A stretch of 48,277 bases of DNA from an uncultured Chitinophaga sp. (GTDB lineage: Bacteria > Bacteroidota > Bacteroidia > Chitinophagales > Chitinophagaceae), in assembly GCF_902168175.1 (NCBI RefSeq), contig NZ_CABHOU010000026.1:1-48277 (forward strand), written 5' to 3'. The notes under the pieces are model-generated. The model had not been told where the DNA came from. It did no database searches and saw nothing but the letters and a program-made list of their open reading frames with translations. The translations under genes and the position numbers were made by a program. Below, piece by piece: positions 23,327 through 32,187 of this stretch; the first letter of the stretch is position 1, and every line of letters begins with the position of its first letter.

Positions 23327-24484
23327 TCACTTTTCAGCCGCCGTTGTGTCACTCCCTTCAACGGCAGTACTACTATCAGCTTTAATCAACCATATCAATT
23401 GATCTACTTCCTCTTCCGTATTAAAAGCATGTAATACCACCCTTAACCGCTCCTCTCCTTTCGGCACCGTCGGGTGCAATATCGCCCGTACGTCCAAACC
23501 CGCCGCCTGTAAACGTTGTGCCGTACCACGGGCAACGGTATTACCAGGCGTCATGATAATCTGTATAGGTGTATCGCTGTTCAGCAACTGGCTTTCGTGT
23601 ATGCCGTTCCGTAAACGGCGAATGAGCTGCAGCAAATGGGTACGTTCTTCCTCCATCGAAGGAAACAGGTTATAACTCGCCAGCACGGCAGCTATTGCCG
23701 ATGCAGGCAAAGCCGTGGTATAAATAAACGAGCGGGAAAAATTCACCAGGAATGTTTTCAGTACTGGCAAACCCAATACAATGGCGCCATGGCAACCCAC
23801 GGCTTTACCGAATGTATGTACACGCGCAAAACACGCATCTTCTAAACCCAGTTCTTGCACCAGCCCGGCCCCCTGCGGACCTGTTACACCTGTTGCATGG
23901 GCTTCGTCTACAATCAGCTGCGCACCATGACGGGCACATATGTCAGCGATTTCCTTCAGTGGTGCTTTGTCGCCATCCATAGAGTACACCGACTCTACGG
24001 CCACAAACATGTTGCCTTCGGCCACCGATAACTTCTTCTGCAAATCATCCAGGTCATTGTGCCCGAACGAATGACGCTTCGCCAGCGATAGGCGCATCCC
24101 ATCGTGTATCGACGCATGTATCAGCTGATCGTAAAGTATAGTATCACCTCTTTGTGGCACCGAAGAAAACAAACCAAGGTTAGCGTCGTAACCAGAGTTG
24201 TAGATCAACCCGGCAGGCGCTTTATGAAATTCAGCGAGTATGCGTTCGGCTTCTTCTATCAGCGCGTAATTCCCCGCCAGTAAACGCGATCCGCCGCTGC
24301 CATGCAGTTGCATGAACTGAGTAGCAATAGCGTGTGTCGCCTCCCGCAGCGCCTCGCTCCTGGCCAGTCCCAGGTAGTCGTTGGAACAAAAGTCGGTTTT
24401 CCCCCCGGATAGTTTTAAACTGCGTAAGGCATCTTCCTGCTGTCGCTTCTCCAATGCCCGCTGTAGAAAATCTTCTTTTCGCAT
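23327..24484 (-). CDS. bioF: 8-amino-7-oxononanoate synthase-like PLP enzyme
   Basis: The 385-residue protein belongs to the alpha-oxoamine synthase group. It shows SNDYLGLA near residue 37, HGSGGSRLLAGN (61-72), the cofactor aspartate in IVDEAHATGV (Asp193) and the PLP lysine Lys227 in HTFGKAVGCHG. BioF condenses pimeloyl thioester with alanine in biotin synthesis; sister enzymes make 2-amino-3-ketobutyrate or sphinganine precursors. I favour BioF by the DEAHATG and HTFGKAVG wording, but no other biotin gene is nearby. The last 15 codons contain a 25-bp sequence that recurs inverted at 40353-40377, so this C-terminal tail may be a repeat captured by the gene. It is divergent from miaE. Confidence 0.85.
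   Translation of the reverse strand: MRKEDFLQRALEKRQQEDALRSLKLSGGKTDFCSNDYLGLARSEALREATHAIATQFMQLHGSGGSRLLAGNYALIEEAERILAEFHKAPAGLIYNSGYDANLGLFSSVPQRGDTILYDQLIHASIHDGMRLSLAKRHSFGHNDLDDLQKKLSVAEGNMFVAVESVYSMDGDKAPLKEIADICARHGAQLIVDEAHATGVTGPQGAGLVQELGLEDACFARVHTFGKAVGCHGAIVLGLPVLKTFLVNFSRSFIYTTALPASAIAAVLASYNLFPSMEEERTHLLQLIRRLRNGIHESQLLNSDTPIQIIMTPGNTVARGTAQRLQAAGLDVRAILHPTVPKGEERLRVVLHAFNTEEEVDQLIWLIKADSSTAVEGSDTTAAEK
23336..23360. repeat. 25-bp dispersed repeat, copy 1, in the 3' end of bioF
   Basis: Identical to the reverse complement of 40353-40377. Here the repeat encodes the bioF tail EGSDTTAA. With flanking bases it forms a stem gccgttg / caacggc around a 12-base loop, like a REP-type element. 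Confidence 0.65.
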
Positions 24485-24532
24485 AGGTCAAATCTAATTA
24501 TCTTCTCTGTAACTTCGTGCCCGGTAAATTAA

Positions 24533-25141
24533 ATGTACATGAGTAGCAGTAAAGTATCCATCCTCGGCCTTAAATTGCCTTCCGATCCCCGCTGGGTGAA
24601 CCTGGCAGCCATCTCTTTAGAAGATGTGCTGACCGACCATGCGTTTTGCGAGCAAAAGGCGGCTACTTCCTGCATATCACTCATACAACGTTACCCGGAC
24701 AGGGAGCGACTGGTAGCCGAACTCGCGCCTATCGTTACCGAAGAATGGGGCCACTTTCGCCAGGTACTGGCGGAGATGAAAAAACGTGGTTTCCCTTTGG
24801 GTAAACAGCGTAAAGACGAATATGTAAACGAATTGAAGAAACACGAACGTAAAGGCGGCCACCCTGAAGATGTACTGCTCGATCGCCTGCTTATATTCGC
24901 TCTCATTGAGGCCCGCAGCTGCGAGCGTTTCCGTTTGTTAAGTGAGGGCTTGGAAGATAAATACCTGCGCGAATTCTACTACAAGTTCATGGTATCCGAA
25001 GCGGGCCACTACCGCCTGTTTATCGACCTGGCCAACGAATACATCAATGAAGAAAAAGTACGTAACCGCTGGCAGGAACTGCTCAAAATCGAAGCAGAAG
25101 TCATGGAAAATCTCTCCGTGCGGGGCGACCGCATCCACTAA
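24533..25141 (+). CDS. miaE: tRNA-2-methylthio-N6-isopentenyladenosine hydroxylase (MiaE)
   Basis: The 202-residue protein fits the MiaE diiron hydroxylase family, which hydroxylates the modified adenosine at tRNA position 37. Ferritin-like four-helix ligands are visible: Glu in DHAFCEQKAA, Glu and His in EEWGHFRQVL, Glu in EARSCERFRLL, and Glu and His in SEAGHYRLFI. The start at 24533 gives MYMSSSK; the ATG at 24539 is an equally good start. A taacttcg at 24510-24517, one base off TAnnTTTG, may be its -7 box in the short divergent gap with bioF. Confidence 0.9.
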   Translation: MYMSSSKVSILGLKLPSDPRWVNLAAISLEDVLTDHAFCEQKAATSCISLIQRYPDRERLVAELAPIVTEEWGHFRQVLAEMKKRGFPLGKQRKDEYVNELKKHERKGGHPEDVLLDRLLIFALIEARSCERFRLLSEGLEDKYLREFYYKFMVSEAGHYRLFIDLANEYINEEKVRNRWQELLKIEAEVMENLSVRGDRIH

Positions 25142-25169
25142 CCGCTAACCAGTCGCAGCCCTATTACCC

Positions 25170-25191
25170 AGCCCTTTCATTATCAAGGGCT
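25170..25191 (+). terminator. Weak hairpin after miaE
   Basis: agccctt / aagggct with an eight-base loop, 28 bases after the miaE stop and without a good T-run. Confidence 0.35.
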
Positions 25192-25332
25192 AATTCATCA
25201 TTATTTAAAAAATGAGAGTTATTTTAGAATTTATTCTTTAACTTTCGATTGCAATTTAATTCCATCGAACAGAGACGGCCTTTAACTGTTTTCCGATTTT
25301 TTATTTTTTCACCCACGTAATGAAAAACAAAA

Positions 25333-26178
25333 ATGAAAACACCCGTTCTCTTCCTCGCCGCAGGCGTTATGCTCGGCGTTTCATGCAAAAAACAAGACAG
25401 TACTGAAAAACTAACTGTCAACACACAAGCTGCAACTGTACAACCCTTAGCCGTTAGCAGCAACATTTCGGTAAACTGGGACAACTACGCGAACCAGACC
25501 ACTTACACCAGCAGTAATGCTGCCGCCGATTTCGGCAATGTAACTGGCTGGGTGAATTCCCGGGCCATGATCTCTAACGGCAACCTCCGGGTTACGCTGT
25601 TACCTAACGCGCTTTCCGGCGCTGGTGGACTGATTGGCAACGTAGACATTTCGGACGGTTCTGAGTACGAACTGGATTACTCCATTCGTTTTCACAGCGC
25701 GTTCGACTGGAGCCGTGGCGGCAAGGTGGGCTTCGGCTTCCTGGTGGGCGATGGCAACACCGGCGGCGATCCGGGCTGGGATGGCAACGGCGGCAGCTTA
25801 CGCCTTATGTGGTACCAGACCGATGCAGGCCGCGTATTCTTCCAACCTTACGTGTACTACCGCGATCAATCGGGCCAGTACGGTGAAACTTTTGGCAAGT
25901 CGTATCCCTCTTCGGGCAGCATCAGCAAAAGCACCACTTACAATGTACACATGTACATCAAAAGCAACACGGGCAGCAACAACAACGGCTGGGTGCAAAT
26001 CCGCATCAACGGCACCACCCTGCTCGATCAGGCCATCCGTTGGACTACGAACGACAGCAAACGCCTGATCCGCACACTGTCTTTCCACACCTTCCGCGGT
26101 GGCAGCCAGTCGTACTGGCAATCCACTTCTACCGGGTATATTTATTATGATAACCTGGTGGTGCATAAGATCAATTAG
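25333..26178 (+). CDS. Lipoprotein with polysaccharide-lyase-14-like domain
   Basis: The 281-residue protein begins with a lipoprotein signal ending at Cys18 (GVMLGVSCKK). The mature domain is a beta-rich, glycine- and aromatic-rich jelly-roll type: YELDYSIRFHSAFDWSRGGK, then GFGFLVGDGNTGGDPGWDG, GSLRLMWYQ and RVFFQPYVYYRD. This pattern resembles PL14 alginate or glucuronan lyases and related secreted hydrolases. It may degrade or bind an acidic polysaccharide at the cell surface. I cannot name catalytic residues, so carbohydrate binding without lyase activity is possible. It is a single gene with its own terminator. Confidence 0.65.
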   Translation: MKTPVLFLAAGVMLGVSCKKQDSTEKLTVNTQAATVQPLAVSSNISVNWDNYANQTTYTSSNAAADFGNVTGWVNSRAMISNGNLRVTLLPNALSGAGGLIGNVDISDGSEYELDYSIRFHSAFDWSRGGKVGFGFLVGDGNTGGDPGWDGNGGSLRLMWYQTDAGRVFFQPYVYYRDQSGQYGETFGKSYPSSGSISKSTTYNVHMYIKSNTGSNNNGWVQIRINGTTLLDQAIRWTTNDSKRLIRTLSFHTFRGGSQSYWQSTSTGYIYYDNLVVHKIN

Positions 26179-26186
26179 CAATGAAC

Positions 26187-26220
26187 GGCTGATCGTATTA
26201 AACGGTCAGCCTTTCATTTT
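26187..26220 (+). terminator. Terminator after the PL14-like gene
   Basis: ggctgatcg / cggtcagcc (26187-26211, one G-T pair) followed by tttcatttt. Confidence 0.7.
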
Positions 26221-26348
26221 CGTTCAGTCGCCTGGAAAGCGTTGCAGCGGAGGAATAATAACAAAAAACCATCAGTATAGAGGTAATAAAACATTAAAAA
26301 GTTATTCACATTTGTGCGACGAAAATTGCTTTTTCTTATCTTTAGGAT

Positions 26349-26561
26349 ATGACAGATAAAGCATATAAAGCACTTAAAAAAGCCTTGCAGGAGCGGCTAA
26401 GGCTAGTAAAATCGTCACCTGCCGAAGCCAGCAGGGTAATAGACGAACTGGGTATCCGGCACCTCTTGGTTAAGAAAACTGATGAAGTCCGCCAACCTAT
26501 CGTTCGCAAATCACAAAAAGCCATTTCAAAGAAAACTGCCTCAAAGAAAGCTGCCAGATAG
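26349..26561 (+). CDS. Small protein, putative antitoxin of the following ART-like toxin
   Basis: The 70-residue protein is helical and charged, with a region like a regulatory antitoxin (LRLVKSSPAEASRVIDELGI) and a lysine-rich tail (RKSQKAISKKTASKKAAR). It is encoded 31 bases before an ADP-ribosyltransferase-like gene, in the same direction, the usual order of antitoxin then toxin. A tatcttta at 26337-26344 resembles a -7 box close to the start. No family recognised; the role rests on position. Confidence 0.6.
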   Translation: MTDKAYKALKKALQERLRLVKSSPAEASRVIDELGIRHLLVKKTDEVRQPIVRKSQKAISKKTASKKAAR

Positions 26562-26592
26562 TTATAGACTATTTCAACTTTAGACCAACCTT

Positions 26593-27231
26593 ATGTTAAC
26601 CTCAGAATTGGTGTACTCTTCTGATCATGGACTCATGATCGGCTTTCACGGATGCGATGAAAGTGTACGAAACAAAGTTGTCCTGAGCCTGGACATGCTC
26701 AGGTCCAGCAACAATAATTGGGACTGGCTGGGCGACGGCATGTACTTTTGGCAAAATAACTATGAACGGGCACTGGATTTTGCCACTCACCCTCCTCCTA
26801 ATGTTAAGATTTCTAATCCGGCTGTTCTCGGAGCTGTATTCTCATTAGGCAATTGTTTAGATCTCGCTGATAAGAAATACCTTGACTTAGTAAAAATGTC
26901 ATACGACATACTGGAAGCCTCTGCTAAAAGTGGGGGAAATAACTTACCAGTAAACAGAACTCCCGACAGTTTTCCGAACTCGAAGGACAAAATTATCCGT
27001 GAATTAGATTGTGCTGTGATAAGGCAACTTCATACACTACAGCATCAAGCAGATGAACCACCATTTGACAGTGTTAGAGCCCTTTTTATCGAAGGGGATG
27101 AACTATATAAAAACGCAGGTTTCTATCAAAAAACACATATACAAATTGCGATAAGAAATCCTAATTGCATCAAGGGATTCTTCATCCCAAGAAAAAAAGT
27201 TGGGTGGCCTAAGAACAGTAAATACGGATAA
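26593..27231 (+). CDS. Probable ADP-ribosyltransferase-fold toxin
   Basis: The 212-residue protein has the look of a PARP/diphtheria-type ADP-ribosyltransferase: His19 in MIGFHGCDE, and Tyr51 in WLGDGMYFWQNNYERALDFA, corresponding to the NAD-binding His and Tyr of these enzymes. The third active-site position is probably in the late segment KTHIQIAIRNPNCIKGFF (Gln184) or in FIEGDELY. A small charged protein is encoded just before it and may neutralise it. It lies outside the integrase island, in core DNA, and its DNA is somewhat AT-rich. The fold is assigned by motif pattern only; the target is unknown. Confidence 0.68.
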   Translation: MLTSELVYSSDHGLMIGFHGCDESVRNKVVLSLDMLRSSNNNWDWLGDGMYFWQNNYERALDFATHPPPNVKISNPAVLGAVFSLGNCLDLADKKYLDLVKMSYDILEASAKSGGNNLPVNRTPDSFPNSKDKIIRELDCAVIRQLHTLQHQADEPPFDSVRALFIEGDELYKNAGFYQKTHIQIAIRNPNCIKGFFIPRKKVGWPKNSKYG

Positions 27232-27248
27232 ATAAAATCCCCGGAGTA

Positions 27249-29525
27249 CTAAAAATTAAACCCAAGATTCACATACACCCTCAAATCCCTCGACTGATCG
27301 CTATACATCAACGACACATCCAACGGGCCTACACGGGAGGAATAACCAACCGAAAGACCATAACCACTCAGGTAATGGTAACGGGTACCACTGGCCCCGT
27401 AAGTAAAGTCGTACAAGGCTAGCCCGGCCCGGGGTGTGGTGAATAAGTTCTTGTATACCTCGTACTGGAAACTGATTTGTGTAGCGACCACGCTGGGGGA
27501 AATTACTTCGCCTTCATAAATACCAACGAAGGGCACATTGTTCCGGGTAAAGGCATTTAAACCGCCCAACAGGTATGCGTTTACAAGCGATTGGTTGTAA
27601 TCGAAGTTCACACCGCCATTTAAACTTAATTGCAGCGCGCCTTTGTAGCCAATAGGCAGGTTATAGTTGATCTTACCCAGCAGGCGCTGGTAATTGGAAA
27701 AGTAGAGGTTCAGCGTATCGATGGGTACCGCCCTGCCATCGTCGTAAGCGGCAAAGTCGGGATGGTGGCCATATATATACCCCGTTTCCAACTGGATATC
27801 CCATCCACTGGAAGGGTACATTTTCCTGTTGAGGGTATTAAGCCCGAACGTGAAATAACTATTGTACTGCCACACATCGCCCTTCAACTGGATAAACTGC
27901 GAGATCTTTGGTTTCAGGCGTACGTTTTCGGTACGAAAGCCTCCGCCCAGCGACATGTTACGGTTAGGCATATACTGCACATTGGCGCCTACGGCGAAGT
28001 ACTTATTGCGGTACACCTGCTGGCGATCGTGGTTCTGGTATATATTAAGCGGGTTATCTTCGTAATGCAGGTTTAAACCAAAACCGACGTTACGTTTATT
28101 CCCCAGGTACTTAAAATATTCTGCCTTCAGGCGCGGACTTTCACTGATGCCGATCGTTAAAAATGAACGGGAGTTAGGCACAATGAAGTTGCGGCGCATG
28201 AAGTTGATATTGGCAGCAATGTCGGTAAACGTATTATAGTGCAGCGAGCCCTTTACGTAAGTAAGCGGCGTTTCCTCTACGGTAATGTCCATGCGGTATT
28301 TGCCGAGATCTTCGGGCACCAGGTCGTAGGTGATCTGTTTATAGAAACGCGTGCCATATACGTTCATCACCGCTTCGCGCAGGTCTTCGGAACGGTAACA
28401 ACCACCTTCATCCAGCCCAAGACGGCCCATAAAAAAGCTTTCGTCGGAATGTTTAAGGCCGCTTACACGGATAGAAGTAAGTTCTATATCGTGCGGGTAA
28501 GGCAAACGCGGGCCGGCTACATATGGTTCTTCCTTAATAGCGTTCAGCGAATCGGCCAGGCGTTTGAAGATGGGATAAAACTCCCGGCCTTTACGTTTCC
28601 CTTCCTCTATAATGGCTTCGGCGCTATTAAAACTTGCCGCCGTGTATTGTTTAAGTTGATGTTGAATGTAAACATTGGCGAGCGGCCTTGCTACTCTGAA
28701 GTCTTCCGCATCTTTATAAAATCCCAGCTGGTAAAGGATATCGATAGGTGTTACCAATTCGTCGGCCGGGCGCAGACCATGACTTACGTTGGAGCCGATG
28801 ATAAACTCGGCCCCCATATCGCGGGCCGTAATCGTTGGAAAGTTGCGTACTACGCCCCCATCCACCAGTTTGCGGTCGCCTATTTTAACGGCCGTAAAAA
28901 CAGAAGGAATAGCGATACTGGCACGAATACACGATACCAGCTCGCCACTGTCTAACGTAACGATTTCGCCCGTGGCCACGTCGGTGGCTATACATTTAAA
29001 AGGAATATTGAATTTAGAGAAGTCTTTGATGTCTTTGGCGGGATAGTACAGTTTAGCCAGTTCCAGCCACAACTGCTCGCCCGTAATCATACCCGAGGTA
29101 AACTTCGGTTTGCCGTATTCGAAAGGTACCTCTATCAGGTAGCGGTTAAACTCTTCTTTTTCCTCGTAACTAATATCGCTAAGCGGAGGCTGGTTAGCAA
29201 ATAACGCCGTCCAGTCGAGTTTGCGGGCCATAGCTTCGATAGAATCGGCCGGGTAACCGATCGCGTACAACGAACCTACAATACTGCCCATACTGGTACC
29301 GGCGATGTAATCGATTTTGAGCCCGGCACTGTCAATAGCTTCGAGGATGCCGATGTGGGCCAGGCCTTTTGCGCCGCCGCCACTAAGCACAAGCCCTATA
29401 CGGGGACGCCTGGCTCCCGTAACGCTTATCTCTGCACCTCCGTTTACCTGCACAACATCTTGTGCATCAGTTGACATAGGGAGCAACGTAATAACAGCAA
29501 TCAATATCAGCCCTAACTTTCGCAT
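27249..29525 (-). CDS. Patatin-like phospholipase fused to POTRA and Omp85-type barrel
   Basis: The 758-residue protein starts with a signal peptide, then a patatin domain with the oxyanion motif GGGAKG (49-54), the nucleophile Ser78 in GTSMG and the DGG motif of the dyad (VDGGVVRNFP). A POTRA-like segment (IRVSGLKHSDESFFMGRLGL) and a C-terminal beta-barrel follow (strand-rich sequence to the terminal Phe, ending VYVNLGFNF). This matches PlpD-like type Vd proteins, in which the barrel carries the lipase through or in the outer membrane; whether the lipase stays periplasmic in Bacteroidota is open. The gene is divergent from the MHS transporter. Confidence 0.93.
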   Translation of the reverse strand: MRKLGLILIAVITLLPMSTDAQDVVQVNGGAEISVTGARRPRIGLVLSGGGAKGLAHIGILEAIDSAGLKIDYIAGTSMGSIVGSLYAIGYPADSIEAMARKLDWTALFANQPPLSDISYEEKEEFNRYLIEVPFEYGKPKFTSGMITGEQLWLELAKLYYPAKDIKDFSKFNIPFKCIATDVATGEIVTLDSGELVSCIRASIAIPSVFTAVKIGDRKLVDGGVVRNFPTITARDMGAEFIIGSNVSHGLRPADELVTPIDILYQLGFYKDAEDFRVARPLANVYIQHQLKQYTAASFNSAEAIIEEGKRKGREFYPIFKRLADSLNAIKEEPYVAGPRLPYPHDIELTSIRVSGLKHSDESFFMGRLGLDEGGCYRSEDLREAVMNVYGTRFYKQITYDLVPEDLGKYRMDITVEETPLTYVKGSLHYNTFTDIAANINFMRRNFIVPNSRSFLTIGISESPRLKAEYFKYLGNKRNVGFGLNLHYEDNPLNIYQNHDRQQVYRNKYFAVGANVQYMPNRNMSLGGGFRTENVRLKPKISQFIQLKGDVWQYNSYFTFGLNTLNRKMYPSSGWDIQLETGYIYGHHPDFAAYDDGRAVPIDTLNLYFSNYQRLLGKINYNLPIGYKGALQLSLNGGVNFDYNQSLVNAYLLGGLNAFTRNNVPFVGIYEGEVISPSVVATQISFQYEVYKNLFTTPRAGLALYDFTYGASGTRYHYLSGYGLSVGYSSRVGPLDVSLMYSDQSRDLRVYVNLGFNF

Positions 29526-29693
29526 ACTGGTCTTAGCACCCCACCCCTATTTATAAGGAGTTTCGTTAAAGTTAATGGTTTTAGTAAAACGATGATTACA
29601 CCATTAATAAATAGACGTCCGCTAAATTCTGTTACCCCTATACAATATCTTAAAGTTATTTTCTATCTTTTCGAGATAACTTATGAAAGCAAC

Positions 29694-31208
29694 ATGCAAA
29701 AGATCCACGGTTCGAAAAACATCTGGCAGGTTATACTGGCTTCATCAGCTGGCACACTGATAGAATGGTACGATTTTTACATTTTTGGGAGCCTCTCCCT
29801 CATCATTTCCGAAAAGTTTTTTCCACCTTCTAACCCCACCCTGGCTTACATTGCCACCCTGGCTACTTTTGCCGTTGGCTTTATCGTACGCCCTTTTGGC
29901 GCGATTGTATTCGGCAGGCTGGGCGACCTGGTAGGGCGCAAATACACCTTTTTGCTCACCCTGTTACTGATGGGTGGATCAACTTTCGCGATTGGCCTGG
30001 TGCCGGGTTACGAAACCATTGGCATGGCCGCCCCTATCCTGGTACTACTGCTACGCCTGGTCCAAGGCCTTGCTTTGGGCGGTGAATATGGCGGAGCAGC
30101 TACTTATGTAGCAGAACACTCTCCCGCCGACCAGCGCGGTTACTTTACCAGCTTTATCCAAACAACGGCTACACTGGGTTTTTTCGTATCCATCGGCGTT
30201 ATACTGGTCACTAAAATGACGCTTACCGGCGATCAGTTCAGCGACTGGGGCTGGCGTATACCGTTCTGGCTGTCTATTTTACTGGTAGGCATGTCGTACT
30301 ACATCCGCATCAAACTACAGGAATCGCCTTTGTTTGCACAGATGAAAGCGGAGGGCAAAACCTCCAAGAACCCGCTGAAAGAGAGTTTCGGGAACAAAGA
30401 AAACCTGCGTTTGGTTTTGCTGGCACTCTTTGGCGCTACCATGGGCCAGGGTGTGGTTTGGTATACCGGGCAATTTTATGCTTTGTCATTCCTGCAAAAC
30501 ACAATGCACGTAGAATTTGTGCAATCGAACATTATTATTGCAATGGCTCTGCTGGCAGGTACACCCTTCTTCATCTATTTCGGGCGGCTCAGCGATCGTA
30601 TAGGCCGTAAAAAAATTATGATGATGGGCATGCTGCTGGCCGCGCTTGCCTACTACCCCATTTACCGTATGATGGACCATACGGTGGATGTAAAACAGAA
30701 AGAAGAACTGGTAGATAAGTTCCGGATAGAATCGAGCCTGAATACTAACAGCAAAGGTGAACTGGTACAAAAAACTTCGCGTATCCATGTATACAGCGAC
30801 AGCACAGAGGTAAAGGAAATTACGACTGTAACGTCGCTTGCAGGCGCTGCCACACCGCTTAAAACAGAAATAAAAGAGGAAGTGAAAGTAAGCATGGGCA
30901 ACGTCTTCCTGCTGGTGTTCCTGATCTTTATACAGGTGTTTTTCGTGACCATGGCTTATGCGCCCATTGCGGCTTTCCTGGTGGAATTGTTCCCTACCCG
31001 TATACGTTATACGTCGATGTCGCTGCCTTACCATTTGGGCAATGGCGTGTTCGGCGGACTGCTGCCCACCATTGCTACTATATTGGTGGCAAAAACCGGC
31101 AATCACTTCGCAGGCCTCATTTACCCGATAGCGATATCGCTGATTTGTCTGGTAATTGGTGTGTTCTTTTTGAAAGAAAGGAAAGTAGAAGATCTTAGCC
31201 TTGACTAA
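29694..31208 (+). CDS. MFS transporter of the metabolite:H+ symporter (MHS) family with inserted loop
   Basis: The 504-residue protein shows the MHS features SSAGTLIEWYDFYIFG at the start, the MFS motif GRLGDLVGRKYTF and a second copy GRLSDRIGRKK in the other half, with 12 expected helices. Between helices 9-10 and 11 there is an extra charged stretch of about 75 residues (roughly 325-400; VDVKQKEELVDKFRIESSLN ... EIKEEVKVSM) that ordinary ProP-like carriers lack. MHS carriers move organic acids or osmolytes with protons. I chose the ATG at 29694, since the frame upstream has no transporter-like sequence. The 3' end overlaps the convergent GSCFA gene by 14 bases. Confidence 0.87.
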   Translation: MQKIHGSKNIWQVILASSAGTLIEWYDFYIFGSLSLIISEKFFPPSNPTLAYIATLATFAVGFIVRPFGAIVFGRLGDLVGRKYTFLLTLLLMGGSTFAIGLVPGYETIGMAAPILVLLLRLVQGLALGGEYGGAATYVAEHSPADQRGYFTSFIQTTATLGFFVSIGVILVTKMTLTGDQFSDWGWRIPFWLSILLVGMSYYIRIKLQESPLFAQMKAEGKTSKNPLKESFGNKENLRLVLLALFGATMGQGVVWYTGQFYALSFLQNTMHVEFVQSNIIIAMALLAGTPFFIYFGRLSDRIGRKKIMMMGMLLAALAYYPIYRMMDHTVDVKQKEELVDKFRIESSLNTNSKGELVQKTSRIHVYSDSTEVKEITTVTSLAGAATPLKTEIKEEVKVSMGNVFLLVFLIFIQVFFVTMAYAPIAAFLVELFPTRIRYTSMSLPYHLGNGVFGGLLPTIATILVAKTGNHFAGLIYPIAISLICLVIGVFFLKERKVEDLSLD

Positions 31209-32172
31209 AATACTGTAGCTCCTCCTGTAAATCCAGGTAAGGATGCTGCTCCATTAAACCGCGCACTTTTTGCGCATACCCGGCGAGGAACTGCCGGTGC
31301 TGCTCCGAGTTTTCGATAAAGGGGCGGTGCCGGCGGGCCCGGCCGATTTCCTGCACAGCTTTCAATAACTCCTGCGCCTGCGGATGCAAACAGGCCGTTG
31401 CAAATTTCTCCCAAACATACTGAACAGCCTGTTCGTTGGGATGCACCATATCTTGCTTATAAAACCGGTAATCCCGCAAATCATCTATTACCAGCTCATA
31501 AGCCGGGAAATAATAAAGCCGGTCGAACTTATTTACCAGGTGATGAACAGCCTGCAGCAGGATGGCTTTACTGAGATTGTTTTCCACTACCCCATCGCGC
31601 ACATACCTCACCGGGCTTACGGTAAACATGATTTTCACTTTACGGTTCGCGAAAAACAAGCGGTGCATTACGTTGTCGATAGCGGTGATGATCTCTTCTG
31701 CACTAAATAACTTCTTATTAAACTGCTGCTGCGGCACTTTATGGCAATTACTCACCAGGCGGCCGTTTTCTTTTAAGGTATAACCAAAGGCGGACCCAAG
31801 GGTGATAATAAGCCAGTCGGCCTCCAGCAATTGTTTGGTGGCAGCGGTTTGCGAGTTATTGATGTTTTGCAGCACTTCTTGCTGGTTAACGCCCGAGAAA
31901 CGGCTGTGATGATCGTAACTGTGCCAGGCGCCGTTTTGCTGGAACAGGTCGTGCGGTGTATACACCTTCGCATCGAGGTAAGTGTGTAGTGTTTTTACGA
32001 TACTTACCGGGTTAAACAGGATACCATGCGGGTTAAGCAGCACTTTAAAACGGTTCTCCGCCATCAGCCCCCCTATTTCTTCTGCGAAACAGGAACCTGC
32101 CATCAGGATGTTATGATCGTACTGAACAGGTTGTGGTAACGGTGGTATCGGGAAACTGAGGTGAAAGTCCAT
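31195..32172 (-). CDS. GSCFA-domain protein
   Basis: The 325-residue protein carries the GSCFA signature near residue 26 (LMAGSCFAEEIGGLM) and the downstream GDSL/SGNH-like parts (DWLIITLGSAFGY; VSPVRYVRDGVVEN; DDLRDYRFYKQDMVHPNEQA). This family is widespread in Bacteroidota and may be an esterase of polysaccharide or lipid acyl groups, but no activity is established. It overlaps the convergent transporter end by 14 bases and is followed on the minus strand by nothing of its own; the HMG-CoA lyase gene lies 15 bases upstream, probably co-transcribed. Confidence 0.9.
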   Translation of the reverse strand: MDFHLSFPIPPLPQPVQYDHNILMAGSCFAEEIGGLMAENRFKVLLNPHGILFNPVSIVKTLHTYLDAKVYTPHDLFQQNGAWHSYDHHSRFSGVNQQEVLQNINNSQTAATKQLLEADWLIITLGSAFGYTLKENGRLVSNCHKVPQQQFNKKLFSAEEIITAIDNVMHRLFFANRKVKIMFTVSPVRYVRDGVVENNLSKAILLQAVHHLVNKFDRLYYFPAYELVIDDLRDYRFYKQDMVHPNEQAVQYVWEKFATACLHPQAQELLKAVQEIGRARRHRPFIENSEQHRQFLAGYAQKVRGLMEQHPYLDLQEELQYFSQG

Positions 32173-32187
32173 ACTGCAAAAATAAGA

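Noticed and set aside
24485..24532. Biotin-linked BirA-type operator between bioF and miaE
   Set aside because: No recognisable long palindrome of that type is present in the 48-base divergent gap.
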